NCBI RefSeq assembly: GCF_021530565.1
Contig: NZ_JAKGBI010000002.1
Span: 1 to 64,000, forward strand
Direction: 5' to 3'
Source of the DNA: Pseudoalteromonas sp. SMS1
GTDB lineage: Bacteria; Pseudomonadota; Gammaproteobacteria; Enterobacterales; Alteromonadaceae
Length of the DNA stretch: 64,000 bases
Shown: one piece after another, positions 8,958-19,413 of the stretch
Numbering within the stretch: the stretch's first letter is position 1
Layout: each line of letters begins with the position of its first letter
Notes under the pieces: generated by a model
Seen by the model: only the letters and a program-made list of their open reading frames with translations
What the model was told of the DNA's origin: nothing
Databases searched by the model: none
Made by a program: the position numbers and the translations under genes

Positions 8958-9407
8958 TTAAGTCTGGTGCTGTTGTAACCATCTGTCCAAACAATTGGCA
9001 AATTGCTGTTTTTCCCCTTGGCTTAATGGTGGAGGACCGCCAGTTTGTACGCCACTACTTCTGAGGGTATCCATAAAATCACGCATGTTAAGGCGACCAC
9101 GAATATTTTCAGGTGTATACATTTCACCTCGAGTACTAAGTGCCAGCCCCCCTTTCTCAATGACTTCAGCAGCAAGAGGAATATCACTCGTCACCACTAG
9201 ATCGCCAGCGGCCATACGCTTAACAATCTCATTGTCTGCCACGTCGAATCCTGCACTCACCTGTAACTTACAAATGTAAGGAGATGCGGGTGTTTTTAAA
9301 TATTGGTTGGCAACTAGAGTTACTGTCACTTTCGTTCTTACAGCAGCTCGAAATAACATTTCCCTTATCACAACAGGGCACGCATCAGCATCAACCCAAA
9401 TAGCCAT
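8958..9407 (-). CDS. YaiI/YqxD family protein (UPF0178, DUF188)
   Basis: A 149-aa protein starting [18 protein letters not shown], the diagnostic N-terminus of the UPF0178 family. This is followed by VANQYLKTP, then DIVV-type ITSD motifs ([16 protein letters not shown]) and the C-terminal [21 protein letters not shown]. The conserved Asp residues give it a PIN-like nuclease fold signature, but no reaction is established. AGGAG lies upstream of the ATG at 9407. It sits alone between the GNAT pair and the chemoreceptor gene. Confidence 0.92.
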   Translation of the reverse strand: MAIWVDADACPVVIREMLFRAAVRTKVTVTLVANQYLKTPASPYICKLQVSAGFDVADNEIVKRMAAGDLVVTSDIPLAAEVIEKGGLALSTRGEMYTPENIRGRLNMRDFMDTLRSSGVQTGGPPPLSQGEKQQFANCLDRWLQQHQT

Positions 9408-9496
9408 ACTTTTTCTCCTCTACAAAAGCGGTGGGCTGTAATTTATCCGGCATGATACGCATATTTGTAACATCTGCATATAGTCGCTTTATCGCG

Positions 9497-11380
9497 TCAT
9501 AAGGTGAACTTCGACAGTAATGCCTCCTGTTCATGGGATTGTTCTGCCAATTCTTGACTCGCTTGATACTGCTGACTGGCAAAGCTGTCCACTTCCACGC
9601 TGATATCATTAATGTTTGCCGTGTTTTTATTTATCTCTTCTATGACAACACTTTGCTCTTCAATTGCTGTCGCGATCTGAATATTCCTATCCATGATGTC
9701 TTTCACTGATTCAGAAATTTCATTCAGCATTTGTGTGGCATGTTCAGTTTGTTCCACACATTGAAGTGTTTTATCTCTGCTTGCCCCCATGGCATTTTGT
9801 ACTTGGTTTGAAGATACTTGTATTTGCTCAATCATACTCTTAATTTCGGTAGTAGACTCTTGCGTTTTGGTCGCCAAAGACCTGACTTCATCTGCAACGA
9901 CTGCAAACCCCCGCCCTTGTTCACCAGCACGTGCGGCTTCAATGGCTGCGTTTAAAGCCAGTAAGTTTGTTTGCTCTGCGATACCATTAATCACAGATAA
10001 AATATTTTCTATACTATGGCTATACTCTGCTAGCTGAGTACTCATTGCATGCGATTCATTAATTTCTTCAGACAGCGCTGAAATTTCGTTTTTAGTTTCT
10101 AAAAATACCTGTTGGCCGTCTCGAGTCTTGTCATTGACAGTCGTAATTGAGCTTGCCGCATTTTGCGCACTGCCTGCTATTTCACTAGATGTCGTGCTCA
10201 TCTCATGCATCGCTGTAGCCAAGCTTTCTACGAGACCTACCTGTTCCTGTAATCTGGAACTAGATTGTGTTGACAACTCTCTCGCCGCTTCACTGCTAGA
10301 TACCACAATGTCGGTACCTTGTTTCACCTGCGTCACTAACTGATGCAACGATGCAAGAAACACATTGAACTGCCTCGCTACTTTGCCGCATTCATCATCA
10401 TTTTTTATTTTGAGCCTCTGCGTTAGGTCGCCACTGCCCGATGCAATATTCGTAATCGCCGCCTCAAGCTCTTTGAGTGGCTTCAATAGATGAACCGCCA
10501 GTGCTCGAATACTCAAGGACCCTAGAACAATGCCTAATATAGCGATGATAAATGTGTTAAATGTCAAACTATTGAGCGCTTTATAGACTTTGTTTTTGTC
10601 CAACATAACCGCCAAATACCACTCGTTTCCATACTGATCATCCAATGGATAGTAGTACATAATTTTATCGTCTCCAGCCACCTCAACTTCTAGCACGGTC
10701 TTAGTTTTAGATAGTGATAAGTTGGGTGAGATATCCTTGAGAGTTTTGCCGTTTAAGTCTGTCTGCTGGTGAGAGATAATAGTGCCTTCTCTATCGACTA
10801 AAAATGCAAAGCCCGTATGGTCAAAATCTACGGCATTGATACTGTTTGCGATGGTAGCTAGGCTAAGATCACCACCAATCACGCCTCGAAACGACCCAGT
10901 ATGATTTACTGGAGAAACAACCGACAATAGCAATTCTCCCGTTGCCGCATCGATATAGGGACTGGTAAATACTGTTTTGCCACTTTGACGAGCGAGCGAA
11001 TACCATGGACGTTGACGAAAATCGACTCCGGGTGGGTTTTGTCTGTTGGGATTATTCGATCTCAGCCCTGTTTCATCTTCAACCGTGCCGAAAGCCAGTA
11101 AAAATGAGTCTTTAAAAAATGGTGTATCCAGCGCCAATTGAAACTTTTCTGTACTGAAGTCGGCATCTAGTTGTGTTTTAACCACATGAATTTGCGATGC
11201 CTTTTGAGATAACCAATTGTCTATGCCTATTGCCAGTAGCTTGGTGGTATCTGCCACGTATGCCGCTGTTTTTTGCTTCATGGAGTCATTGATAAACCAA
11301 TAGGTCGTGCCACTGATCACCAGAATAATGAGAAACACCACCAGCGCAGAAGCGACTGAAAACTTGGTTCTAATCTTCAT
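9497..11380 (-). CDS. methyl-accepting chemotaxis protein with dCache sensor
   Basis: A 627-aa chemoreceptor that signals to CheA/CheW. TM1 is at about residues 9-31, then a periplasmic double-Cache sensor of about 240 residues (motifs [11 protein letters not shown] and [17 protein letters not shown], typical of dCache_1 receptors for amino acids or similar ligands). TM2 is at about 278-298, followed by a HAMP domain and a cytoplasmic coiled coil. The hairpin tip [20 protein letters not shown] is intact. There is no C-terminal NWETF-like CheR tether. It is divergent from the porin gene, with 84 bp between starts. Confidence 0.95.
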   Translation of the reverse strand: MKIRTKFSVASALVVFLIILVISGTTYWFINDSMKQKTAAYVADTTKLLAIGIDNWLSQKASQIHVVKTQLDADFSTEKFQLALDTPFFKDSFLLAFGTVEDETGLRSNNPNRQNPPGVDFRQRPWYSLARQSGKTVFTSPYIDAATGELLLSVVSPVNHTGSFRGVIGGDLSLATIANSINAVDFDHTGFAFLVDREGTIISHQQTDLNGKTLKDISPNLSLSKTKTVLEVEVAGDDKIMYYYPLDDQYGNEWYLAVMLDKNKVYKALNSLTFNTFIIAILGIVLGSLSIRALAVHLLKPLKELEAAITNIASGSGDLTQRLKIKNDDECGKVARQFNVFLASLHQLVTQVKQGTDIVVSSSEAARELSTQSSSRLQEQVGLVESLATAMHEMSTTSSEIAGSAQNAASSITTVNDKTRDGQQVFLETKNEISALSEEINESHAMSTQLAEYSHSIENILSVINGIAEQTNLLALNAAIEAARAGEQGRGFAVVADEVRSLATKTQESTTEIKSMIEQIQVSSNQVQNAMGASRDKTLQCVEQTEHATQMLNEISESVKDIMDRNIQIATAIEEQSVVIEEINKNTANINDISVEVDSFASQQYQASQELAEQSHEQEALLSKFTL

Positions 11381-11464
11381 ATTTGTTCGCCAGAAAAAAA
11401 ATCAGTCAACACCGCAAAGTGTTGTCTATAATTCGCTTTATCGCAACTAATTGGTTTAAAGACT

Positions 11465-12601
11465 ATGAAAACAGCGACTCGCTCTCTTATTGCCGTTTTG
11501 CTCTCATCTTCATTGGTACAACAATCTCTAGAAGCAAAAGAAAATAGCCCAGTCACCATGGAAGACATCAAAGCACTAGAAGCCCAGCTCGCTGAACTAA
11601 AACGACGATTTTTACAACAATCTCCTCAGAAACCTGAACCACAACCAAAACCAATCAAAACCAAACAACCCTCAAAGACACTCCATTCAGTTGATGTATA
11701 CGCCACTATGCGTCCTACATTTGGTCGCATTGAAGACCGTGGTGAAAATCAATACGACGTTAGAGATGCACTGTCCCATGCTGGAGTCAAGGCAACGCAC
11801 CGATTCAACGACGACTGGGCAGCGGAGTTACATGGAGAATGGAGTATTGATGTACAAAACACAGGCGAATTTGGCCGCTCTAGACGCGCTTATACAGCCC
11901 TGATTACCCCCATAGGTCGTTTCGGTATAGGTAAACAACGCCCGGCCCAATATTTGTTTATCGCCGAGTATGTAGACATATTTAATCATGCCAATAGCCC
12001 CTACGCGTATGACCCTGAAAGTATCTTTTTTGTTGATAACTTATTGAGCTATAGAGTAGAAAGTGGTCCTCTGACTTTTGTGGCCGTTGGTCAGTTTGAT
12101 GGCGCTGGCAATGACAATAACAATGATCTGTTCAATGCGGGATTAAGCTATGACAAAGATGGGCTGCACGCCGCTGTTACATACCAAATGAATGAAGTAT
12201 ACGATCAACAAACACACCTAGGAGAAAACGCTATCTGGGCCGCCGCATTTGCCTATGATTTTACCGATAGATTCTACGGTGCAGTTGCCTATCAAGATAA
12301 AACCTACGAGCGTCACAATACCGCAGATAGGGATGGCTCTACGTTTGATTTATCATTTGCTTATAAACTCAGTAAATTTTACAAACTAAAAACAGGCTAC
12401 TTTGATTTTGACGATGGCTTTGGCGATGGTGACCCGAATAACCAAAGCTTTGACGGGTTTAATATCACTTTAGAATGGTTGCCCACACCGCCACTGCGTG
12501 TCCACCTAGAATACTTAACCAAGTCATATGCCAACGATCAAGACTTTGATTCATTGTCAGTTGGCTTTAGATATGATTTTAGGACCTCTATACAATATTA
12601 A
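11465..12601 (+). CDS. outer-membrane porin
   Basis: A 378-aa general porin. A signal peptide (about residues 1-24, ending LEA) is followed by a short coiled coil (EDIKALEAQLAELKRRF) and a Pro/Lys/Gln-rich linker of the kind that contacts peptidoglycan in trimeric porins of marine gammaproteobacteria. The remainder alternates polar and aromatic residues as in a 16-stranded barrel, and includes the family-like GRFGIGKQRPAQYL. The last residues (SVGFRYDFRTSIQY) end in an aromatic, as BAM substrates do. Specificity is unknown. Confidence 0.88.
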   Translation: MKTATRSLIAVLLSSSLVQQSLEAKENSPVTMEDIKALEAQLAELKRRFLQQSPQKPEPQPKPIKTKQPSKTLHSVDVYATMRPTFGRIEDRGENQYDVRDALSHAGVKATHRFNDDWAAELHGEWSIDVQNTGEFGRSRRAYTALITPIGRFGIGKQRPAQYLFIAEYVDIFNHANSPYAYDPESIFFVDNLLSYRVESGPLTFVAVGQFDGAGNDNNNDLFNAGLSYDKDGLHAAVTYQMNEVYDQQTHLGENAIWAAAFAYDFTDRFYGAVAYQDKTYERHNTADRDGSTFDLSFAYKLSKFYKLKTGYFDFDDGFGDGDPNNQSFDGFNITLEWLPTPPLRVHLEYLTKSYANDQDFDSLSVGFRYDFRTSIQY

Positions 12602-13078
12602 ATACGTATTTTGTTCGGCTGTGGTCCACTATAGGCGTGTAGATCAAGCACATTAAATTTTGCTGCGTATACTTACCCATGGATACCGGACACAGTAAAA
12701 GTATCCGATTTAACAGGCGCGCGGCCTATGGCGCGCCTTACGATATAGAACTTCCTTGCCTATAAAAGCTGCGCCCACGCGCATGCTTCTGGCTGATTAG
12801 TCAAAAGGGACAATAATTCCCCTTCAATTACTCTCTCTTGTTCAGGTGGTTTTTCATTTCTCCACATACCCTCTTAACTCAGTGCCACACAGGTGCGCTA
12901 GACCAAGTCAAACCGAATTAATTATCGGATATGGTATCGCATGCTATCAGTATTATCGTTTTACACCACATTTAATGCTCTCAGTGAAGGCTGTGGTTAA
13001 ACAAAGTTAATCGACGACACCCAATGCACACACTCAATCTCATCGGCCCCTGAAAAAATTAATAAATGCGTAAGAAAA
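12602..13078. other. 477-bp intergenic region with a GC-rich hairpin
   Basis: Between the porin and the convergent AraC gene. AGGCGCGC (12715-12722) and GCGCGCCT (12731-12738) form a strong 8-bp stem with an 8-nt loop. No T-run follows, so it is at best a weak terminator. A minus-strand ORF of 35 codons (12867-12760, beginning MWRNEKPPEQERVIEGE) reads like protein but has a stop three codons upstream and a cramped ribosome-binding site; it may be a gene remnant. Confidence 0.35.
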
Positions 13079-13879
13079 TCAGGTCAATGCCCTGTGACTT
13101 TTGTGCGTTTTACGCCAAGCTGCTGGCGTCAGTCCCATATGTTTTTTAAACTGGCGAATAAAGTGAGTGGTATCACTCCATCCCAACTGCTCTGCAAGTT
13201 GACTCACAGGAAGCGATGTATGTAACAGCTGTGCGCATGCTTGAGACAAACGTTTTTGCGTGATCCACTCTCCCACAGTAAACTCTGTTTCACTTTTGAA
13301 TAATGAAGCCAAGTATGGCGCACTGAGATGAATTGCGTCACTGACTTCTCGAAGCCCGATCGGCTGCAAGTAATTCGCCTGAATGAAAGCCATAGCCTGC
13401 TCTATTTTATCGTTGTATCTGACGTGCTGTACCTCTGAAGCACACGCTTGGCTTAACTCATTCAAAAGCAGAATCACAAAACTTCGTTGTACCTCTAGGC
13501 TTAACATCTGATTGTGTACTGTTATTAACTCTTTAAATAATGACTGAATAAACTCGCGTCGTGAAGGGTCTGTGTTAAAAGCCGGCAATGCCCCACGCTT
13601 GACATTGTCATATGGCACCATCAGATCACTTTGCGCCAAATCCAAACAATCAGGGCAAAAACTTAACCACATTACATGTAACCCTTGCCCTTTAAGTAAC
13701 GAATGAGGCACACCAGGCGGGACCACGCTAAACATCCCTGACGAAACTTCAAAAGGTTGGCGATGTGCAATGGTCAAAGATCCTGACACTAAAAACGATA
13801 AAACGCATTCGGCATGTGTACCGTGCTTTTGTGACACAAGCGACGCTAGTCGCTCTTCACCAACAGTCAGTGCATGCAT
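13079..13879 (-). CDS. AraC-family transcriptional regulator
   Basis: A 266-aa regulator. The N-terminal cupin-like ligand domain includes PFEVSSGMFSVVPPGVPHSLL, typical of the AraC arabinose-binding fold. The C-terminal about 100 residues form two helix-turn-helix units (GLREVSDAIHLSAPYLASLFK and PVSQLAEQLGWSDTTHFIRQFK) ending in the signature MGLTPAAWRK. GGAGG sits 5 bp before the ATG at 13879; a TTG 12 bp further up would swallow that site. It is divergent from a small membrane protein gene, with a gap of about 115 bp, a likely regulatory target. Confidence 0.92.
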   Translation of the reverse strand: MHALTVGEERLASLVSQKHGTHAECVLSFLVSGSLTIAHRQPFEVSSGMFSVVPPGVPHSLLKGQGLHVMWLSFCPDCLDLAQSDLMVPYDNVKRGALPAFNTDPSRREFIQSLFKELITVHNQMLSLEVQRSFVILLLNELSQACASEVQHVRYNDKIEQAMAFIQANYLQPIGLREVSDAIHLSAPYLASLFKSETEFTVGEWITQKRLSQACAQLLHTSLPVSQLAEQLGWSDTTHFIRQFKKHMGLTPAAWRKTHKSHRALT

Positions 13880-13995
13880 GCTCACCTCCAAAATATTAAA
13901 ATAAGCCGATCACTGCCAAAAAACAGCCATTTTTTACCCTATTACGCGAGGATAAAATCATCACATCTTAAAAAAAGCTGATCTAAAGGTATATT

Positions 13996-14412
13996 ATGCT
14001 GGATACATCAACAACCATAAACTTCTCTATTGCGCTGATGGGACTCACCTTACATATTTTAATTTGGGAAAAGCTACCTGAATGGGGAAGCTGGTTTAAT
14101 AGGCTTATTGCACATTTGCCCAAACCACTAGCCTATCTTTATGAATCTTGGCATTACCCCTATTGCTTTGGCTTTTGGGCAGCATTGGCGCTGCATATGC
14201 TTACAGGGCAATACACGCTAAACTCGCTTCAAGCATCGCCTATTTATTTAGGTGTAGCAACACAACCAATAGCTTTGTTTCTCGATGCGTTAGTGTCTGC
14301 CTTGCTAATCTTTGTGGGAAGTCTACTCATTAAAGCGCTCTCTGGACCCGCACTTGAGGGCCATCAAAAAACGATGGCATTTAAACAGGTCCAGCGTACA
14401 CAAAACAACTAA
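13996..14412 (+). CDS. small integral membrane protein, 138 aa
   Basis: I do not recognise a named family. Three or four hydrophobic segments are visible: about residues 8-25, 52-70, 78-92 and 93-115. The segment SWHYPYCFGFWAAL is conspicuous between the first two. The C-terminus is short, polar and cytoplasmic. It is divergent from the AraC-type regulator, which may control it, and is followed by a GNAT gene with 65 bp between. Confidence 0.65.
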   Translation: MLDTSTTINFSIALMGLTLHILIWEKLPEWGSWFNRLIAHLPKPLAYLYESWHYPYCFGFWAALALHMLTGQYTLNSLQASPIYLGVATQPIALFLDALVSALLIFVGSLLIKALSGPALEGHQKTMAFKQVQRTQNN

Positions 14413-14477
14413 ATTTAAACTATCGACAACATTATCGTGCAGTATGACCGTTGCTGCCACGATACAGGAGGCACGGT

Positions 14478-14999
14478 ATGAACACGCTCTTTTCAACCCC
14501 TCGTCTGGATTTTTATTGTTGTAAATCTTTACTTTGCAGGCCGGGTAACGCGCATTACATCACCAGTATATTGTCAGCGCGAACGACGGCTTTTCTACCC
14601 AAAGACTGGCAAACTAGTCCAGAGGCGGACAAAGCGTTTAAGTGGTTAAACGAGAAATTGCTGGATAGCGAAATTTTTATCGCACTGCCTCGTAATACAC
14701 TAAGTAACAATGCAAAAACTTTGAATGCACCACCTCTCGGTTTATTCATTGCCCACATTGAGCAGGCGACCGCACACATTGGTTATTTGATCCACGCACC
14801 GTTTTGGCAACAGGGATACGGTAGCGAGTTACTTTCAGGATGTATCGACTATTTTCGAACTCACGCCCTAGCCAAAACCATCTATGCTGGGGTCGCCCCC
14901 AATAATCAAGGCTCAATTCGAGCACTGCAAAGGTGCCACTTTACGTTAGTCAGCCAAGGTAACCAAGACACAAATGCCTTTTACCAATTACAACTATAA
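14478..14999 (+). CDS. GNAT-family N-acetyltransferase, RimJ/RimL-like
   Basis: A 173-aa acetyltransferase of the RimJ/RimL-like branch, which acetylates protein N-termini or small molecules. The N-terminal STPRLDFYC segment matches the T-x-R-L opening of the branch. Motif A is IGYLIHAPFWQQGYGSELLSG with Q-x-G-Y-G for acetyl-CoA, and VAPNNQGSIRALQRCHFTLV is the usual alpha4 segment. GGAG lies upstream of the ATG at 14478; an earlier in-frame start at 14451 would lie within poor context. The SNF2 gene follows 73 bp later on the same strand. Confidence 0.87.
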   Translation: MNTLFSTPRLDFYCCKSLLCRPGNAHYITSILSARTTAFLPKDWQTSPEADKAFKWLNEKLLDSEIFIALPRNTLSNNAKTLNAPPLGLFIAHIEQATAHIGYLIHAPFWQQGYGSELLSGCIDYFRTHALAKTIYAGVAPNNQGSIRALQRCHFTLVSQGNQDTNAFYQLQL

Positions 15000-15072
15000 A
15001 GCATGCAAAGCTTGAGACAGGGCAACGCATTTGGTACTTTGCCAACGTTAAACTGCCTACTTAGGAACAACC

Positions 15073-18000
15073 TTGCACTCTTTTAATCGCGCACTCACCA
15101 TCACGGCAACGACCAACATCACAATAGACAAGCTGTATGCTGACTATTTAACACTCGATGATGATTATCAGATACTCGTTCAAGTTTTAGCGGTCATTTT
15201 TAAATCTGCTTCCACAATCAAAATCAAGCAAATACTGAAAAAGCTTACCGAAGAAGGGGTTATCCAACAAGGTCGACCAATGTCTGCGCTCAGCTCAGAA
15301 CTTGGCACTTATCTAACGCAAAAACAACTCGCCAGTAGTGACCATTTAAACCTTCAAATTAACCCTTTGGTTGCTAACCTCGTCACCCAGCATGCTCAAA
15401 AACTAGGGCGTTTATTACCAATATTAAAGTGTGCTGAGGAATATATCCCCGTCCTCAATGCGTATGAATGGGAAAGAGATACAGAAGACGAAAACCGACT
15501 CACCCGCGACTTTTTACTGCTGGGACAATACCCCAAAGCGAAAGCGAGGCTTGGGTTTAGTAAAAACCCACAATCACTAAATATTCAAAGTAACCTCCCC
15601 TTAGCGCACTTTGTATTCTTGCCATTTCAATTAGGCTCCTTCAAAGAGCTACCAAATGACATGCAGTATCAAGCCTTTGCAACACTGTGCACTCTCCAGC
15701 ATCAGTATGGCGCTGATATCAGCCTAGTCAGTGATATGCTGAAGCTTGCCGTCGAACACAATCCACGTAACCAAAACCTGCGGCTGTTACTCGCTGAGCA
15801 ACTACTACTACAGGGTGATATTGACCAGGCAAGCCACTACACCAAGCCCTGTGATGTCTCCAGCTATGGACTGCAGCTAAAAGCGACCCTGTTACTTTTT
15901 AACAATGAAATGGCCTCAGCGTGCACACAGTTTAATGCCGCTTTGCAAGCACAACAAAAATACTCAAAAAAGAAAGGGCCTTATTTGAATGGCGTATTTG
16001 GCTGGTTTCATATGATTGCCTTACTCGCAACTGCGAACGGCGAAAATGATCATTACGACAAAACGATGCAACTGGCCAGTAACCAACTGACCGACAAGAA
16101 AGGCACAAAAGCTAATTACTATTTCGGTCAAATTTTTGAATGTCTTGCTGAGTCACTGTCGACAGGTGCACCTTTCATTCTCCAGTTACAAGAGCATGAA
16201 CACGCGTTACAAAATAGTCCCTTTGATTACTATTCAAGTCGGTTATTTTCGTTACTCTCACTCCACTGGTGTAAACACACACTTTCAGCTGAAAATAAGA
16301 ATTTATTGGCGCGATGCACTCACTTTTACCGTACAGCCAAAATACATCTACTCGAAAGGATCTCCTCCCAACTCATACCACAGGGGGATGTAGTTCAAGG
16401 TCAAATGAAGTTACTTGTGGACTTTCCTGCGCTTATTCAGCAGCAATCAGAATGGGATTTAGCGTTAGATAGGCTCTTAGCTTTGGCGCCCAAGCCTCAC
16501 CATGATACTGAAAATGTATCGGTATACTCACAACAATTAATCTGGTTATTAGACGAGCACAATGGCCAAGTGAGTTTTTCCGCCAAAGTTCAAAAACGCA
16601 TTCAATCAGGCTGGAGCAAAGGTAAAGCAATTTCTCTCGAAGCACTGTATTTAAACCATGCACAGATGCCTTACTTATCGGAGAGTGATATGGCGTTTGT
16701 GCAAGCAATTGACGTGGAGAAAAATTGGCATCAAACCCTCTATAGTCTTGGTGGCGTGCCCGCACTCAAAGCAGCACTACACGCTCAAAATGTATACTTG
16801 CCCAACGATTTACTTGAACCTTTAGAGATAGTTGAGCAACCTGCTCAACTATCTTTATCGCAACAAGGTGAACAACTATATTTGACGCTGCTAGATCTGC
16901 CCGATGATTTTAGGACTCGTAACTGCGTATATACGTTCAAATTCAGCGCTAGAAATAAGGGAGTATTCACTCACTTTGATGCTAAACATCTCAAGGTCGC
17001 ACATATCATCGGTGAAAACGGACTACTCATTCCCGTTGCTGCAAAAGCCAAACTCATGGCGAGCATCCAAGCCGTTGCACCATTGATGAATATACAATCA
17101 GAAGTCAGTGATATAGAAATCGGCCTAGAAACTATAGAAGCTCAAACGGAACTTGTGATCAACATTAGCCCCTATTTACAAGGACTTTCTTTTTGTTGCT
17201 TCAGCATGCCTTTTGGCGAAAAAGGTCCTGCATTTCACCCCGCCGTGGGCAACGCCAATATTAGCGCAGAAATCGATGGCAGGCGTGTGGCAACAAAGCG
17301 TAATCTCGCCGCTGAGCAGGATCTATTAGACAGTCTGGATGCAAGATGTCCTGCCTTTTTAGCCATGGCAGACAATCAACTTAGTATTGCTGATTTGCAA
17401 GATGCATTAAACGCGCTTGAGCAACTAGAGCAAGCAATTAACAGTGATGCCCCTATAGCCTTTAAATTACGCTGGCCTAAAGGCAAAAAAATACAACTTT
17501 CCAAGCCTCTAGAAGCGCATCATTTGCAATTGGCCATATCAAAAAAGAATCAGTGGTTCGATATTAATGGCGAGCTGCAAATTAATGACCAACAGGTTAT
17601 TGAGTTAAAAACACTATTAAAACTTGTTGAGCAAAGTCATGGTCGTTTTATTGAGTTGGACTCGCAACAAGTCGTTGCCCTATCTCACTCTCTCCATGAG
17701 CGCCTCACCCAGCTTAATCAAGGCACCGAACTCGGTAAATTTCACCCATTGGCGAGCCCACTCGTCAGCGAGGCTGTAACGGGAATGAGGATGAAAACGC
17801 TCCATGCATGGGAGCAGCAATCACAGCGAATGCAGCAAGCAAACACCTTGAACATCACCCCACCCGCAGACATGCAAGCCACTTTAAGAGATTACCAAAT
17901 AACTGGGTATGATTGGGCTATGCGCCTTGCACATTGGGGCGCTGGTGCATGTTTAGCCGATGACATGGGGCTAGGTAAGACATTGCAATCGTTAGCCGTT

Positions 18001-19290
18001 TTATTGGCAAAAGCTAACAAAGGCCCTAGTTTGATTATTGCACCAACTTCTGTTTGCTTTAACTGGCAGCAAGAAGCAACCAAGTTTACCCCGACTCTAC
18101 GGCTATTTACATTGGCGCACTTTAAATCAGGTGAACAAAGAACAGGGTTATTTGAACAGTTAGGCGCAAACGACGTACTCATCGTCAGCTATGGACTCTT
18201 GGTGCAAGACCTGACTCTACTAAAATCCATTCATTGGGAGAGCATCATAGTAGATGAAGCACAGGCGATTAAGAACCCGCTGTCAAAACGCGCTCAAGCA
18301 GCATGTGCTCTGCGAGGTCAGTTTAAAATGATCATCACGGGCACACCGATTGAAAACAACTTAACTGAACTTTGGTCGCTTTTTAGGTTTGTAAACCCGG
18401 GTTTATTAGGCAATTTAAAGCGCTTTACAGAACGCTTTATTCAGCCCATTGAAAATCGAGCAGAAAAGCCCATCGCAGCAAGGTATGCCCAACAAAACCT
18501 AAAAACACTCCTACAACCTTTTATACTTCGAAGAATGAAACACCAAGTCCTCACGGAGCTGCCAGCGCGTACGGAAATCAATCTCAACATTGAATTAAGC
18601 GATGAAGAGCAAACATTGTATGAAGCATTGAGACAAAACGCCATTGCCAATATAGCCCTCGCAAACGAACAAGAAGACGCCGGTTCTCAACACTTAACCA
18701 TGTTGGCAGAGCTGACAAAGCTTAGGCAGGTGTGTTGTAATCCAAACCTCGTTGCACCAGAGTTAATGCTCAATAGCGCTAAATTAGCCAAACTTGAAGC
18801 GCTACTTGATGAGCTACGAAGAAATGGCCACAAAGCCCTAATTTTTAGTCAATTCGTTGGTCACTTACAATTGCTCAAACAGCGCTTAGATGAATTAGGG
18901 TTAACTTACCAATACCTTGATGGCTCAACTCCCGCAAAACAACGGCAACTAAGCGTCAACGCGTTTTCCAAAGGTGAAGGTGATGTCTTTCTTATTAGTC
19001 TTAAGGCAGGTGGCTCGGGGTTAAACTTAACTGCTGCAGATTATGTTATCCATATGGACCCCTGGTGGAACCCTGCTGTAGAAGCGCAGGCTTCAGATAG
19101 AGCGCATCGAATTGGCCAAATCAGACCAGTCACTATTTACAGAATGATTGCATCAAACACCATTGAAGAAAAAATACTCGCCATGCATGACCAAAAGCGC
19201 GACTTAGCCCATCAAGTGCTCTCTGGCAGTGATGCAACTCAAAAGCTCTCGGTGAAAGAAGTATTAGAGTTGCTCAAAGATACACTGTGA
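15073..19290 (+). CDS. SNF2-family DEAD/DEAH-box helicase, 1405 aa
   Basis: Superfamily 2 ATP-dependent DNA translocase. The catalytic half is complete: Walker A DDMGLGKT (about residue 962), DEAQ box (about 1060), TGTPIENNLTELWSLF, then the C-terminal helicase domain with SLKAGGSGLNL, HMDPWWNPAVE and the final RAHRIGQ (about 1342). About 900 residues precede the motor; they include a region that reads like helical repeats and no recognised SWIM zinc finger. The start is a TTG with AGGA at good spacing; no nearby ATG fits. It may remodel protein-DNA complexes in transcription or repair. The role of the long N-terminus is unknown. Confidence 0.92.
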   Translation: MHSFNRALTITATTNITIDKLYADYLTLDDDYQILVQVLAVIFKSASTIKIKQILKKLTEEGVIQQGRPMSALSSELGTYLTQKQLASSDHLNLQINPLVANLVTQHAQKLGRLLPILKCAEEYIPVLNAYEWERDTEDENRLTRDFLLLGQYPKAKARLGFSKNPQSLNIQSNLPLAHFVFLPFQLGSFKELPNDMQYQAFATLCTLQHQYGADISLVSDMLKLAVEHNPRNQNLRLLLAEQLLLQGDIDQASHYTKPCDVSSYGLQLKATLLLFNNEMASACTQFNAALQAQQKYSKKKGPYLNGVFGWFHMIALLATANGENDHYDKTMQLASNQLTDKKGTKANYYFGQIFECLAESLSTGAPFILQLQEHEHALQNSPFDYYSSRLFSLLSLHWCKHTLSAENKNLLARCTHFYRTAKIHLLERISSQLIPQGDVVQGQMKLLVDFPALIQQQSEWDLALDRLLALAPKPHHDTENVSVYSQQLIWLLDEHNGQVSFSAKVQKRIQSGWSKGKAISLEALYLNHAQMPYLSESDMAFVQAIDVEKNWHQTLYSLGGVPALKAALHAQNVYLPNDLLEPLEIVEQPAQLSLSQQGEQLYLTLLDLPDDFRTRNCVYTFKFSARNKGVFTHFDAKHLKVAHIIGENGLLIPVAAKAKLMASIQAVAPLMNIQSEVSDIEIGLETIEAQTELVINISPYLQGLSFCCFSMPFGEKGPAFHPAVGNANISAEIDGRRVATKRNLAAEQDLLDSLDARCPAFLAMADNQLSIADLQDALNALEQLEQAINSDAPIAFKLRWPKGKKIQLSKPLEAHHLQLAISKKNQWFDINGELQINDQQVIELKTLLKLVEQSHGRFIELDSQQVVALSHSLHERLTQLNQGTELGKFHPLASPLVSEAVTGMRMKTLHAWEQQSQRMQQANTLNITPPADMQATLRDYQITGYDWAMRLAHWGAGACLADDMGLGKTLQSLAVLLAKANKGPSLIIAPTSVCFNWQQEATKFTPTLRLFTLAHFKSGEQRTGLFEQLGANDVLIVSYGLLVQDLTLLKSIHWESIIVDEAQAIKNPLSKRAQAACALRGQFKMIITGTPIENNLTELWSLFRFVNPGLLGNLKRFTERFIQPIENRAEKPIAARYAQQNLKTLLQPFILRRMKHQVLTELPARTEINLNIELSDEEQTLYEALRQNAIANIALANEQEDAGSQHLTMLAELTKLRQVCCNPNLVAPELMLNSAKLAKLEALLDELRRNGHKALIFSQFVGHLQLLKQRLDELGLTYQYLDGSTPAKQRQLSVNAFSKGEGDVFLISLKAGGSGLNLTAADYVIHMDPWWNPAVEAQASDRAHRIGQIRPVTIYRMIASNTIEEKILAMHDQKRDLAHQVLSGSDATQKLSVKEVLELLKDTL

Positions 19291-19336
19291 TCAAGTGCAA
19301 CGTGAATCTGAGTAGTTTGAATTGGATTGCAATAAA

Positions 19337-19364
19337 ACTGGCGCCTGTAAAAATAAGCGCCAGT
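19337..19364 (-). terminator. terminator of the 19414-20580 gene
   Basis: An 8-bp perfect stem ACTGGCGC / GCGCCAGT with a 12-nt loop lies just past the stop of the minus-strand gene. Read on the minus strand it is followed by TTTTATT, the expected U-tract. Confidence 0.65.
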
Positions 19365-19374
19365 CTTCAACGAT

Positions 19375-19400
19375 ACTCAGCGCTTAGGTAAAGGCTGAGT
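19375..19400 (+). terminator. possible terminator of the SNF2 gene
   Basis: A 7-bp stem ACTCAGC / GCTGAGT with a 12-nt loop, then TCATTT on the plus strand, sits between the convergent SNF2 and secreted-protein genes. The U-tract is poor. Confidence 0.4.
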
Positions 19401-19413
19401 TCATTTAACCTGT

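Noticed and set aside
9391-9609. 72-aa minus-strand ORF between the YaiI-like and chemoreceptor genes
   Set aside because: It overlaps the 3' end of the chemoreceptor gene in another frame and has no start signal.
12760-12867. 35-codon minus-strand ORF in the porin/AraC gap
   Set aside because: Reads somewhat like protein but has a stop just upstream and a ribosome-binding site only one base from the ATG; recorded only in the region entry.
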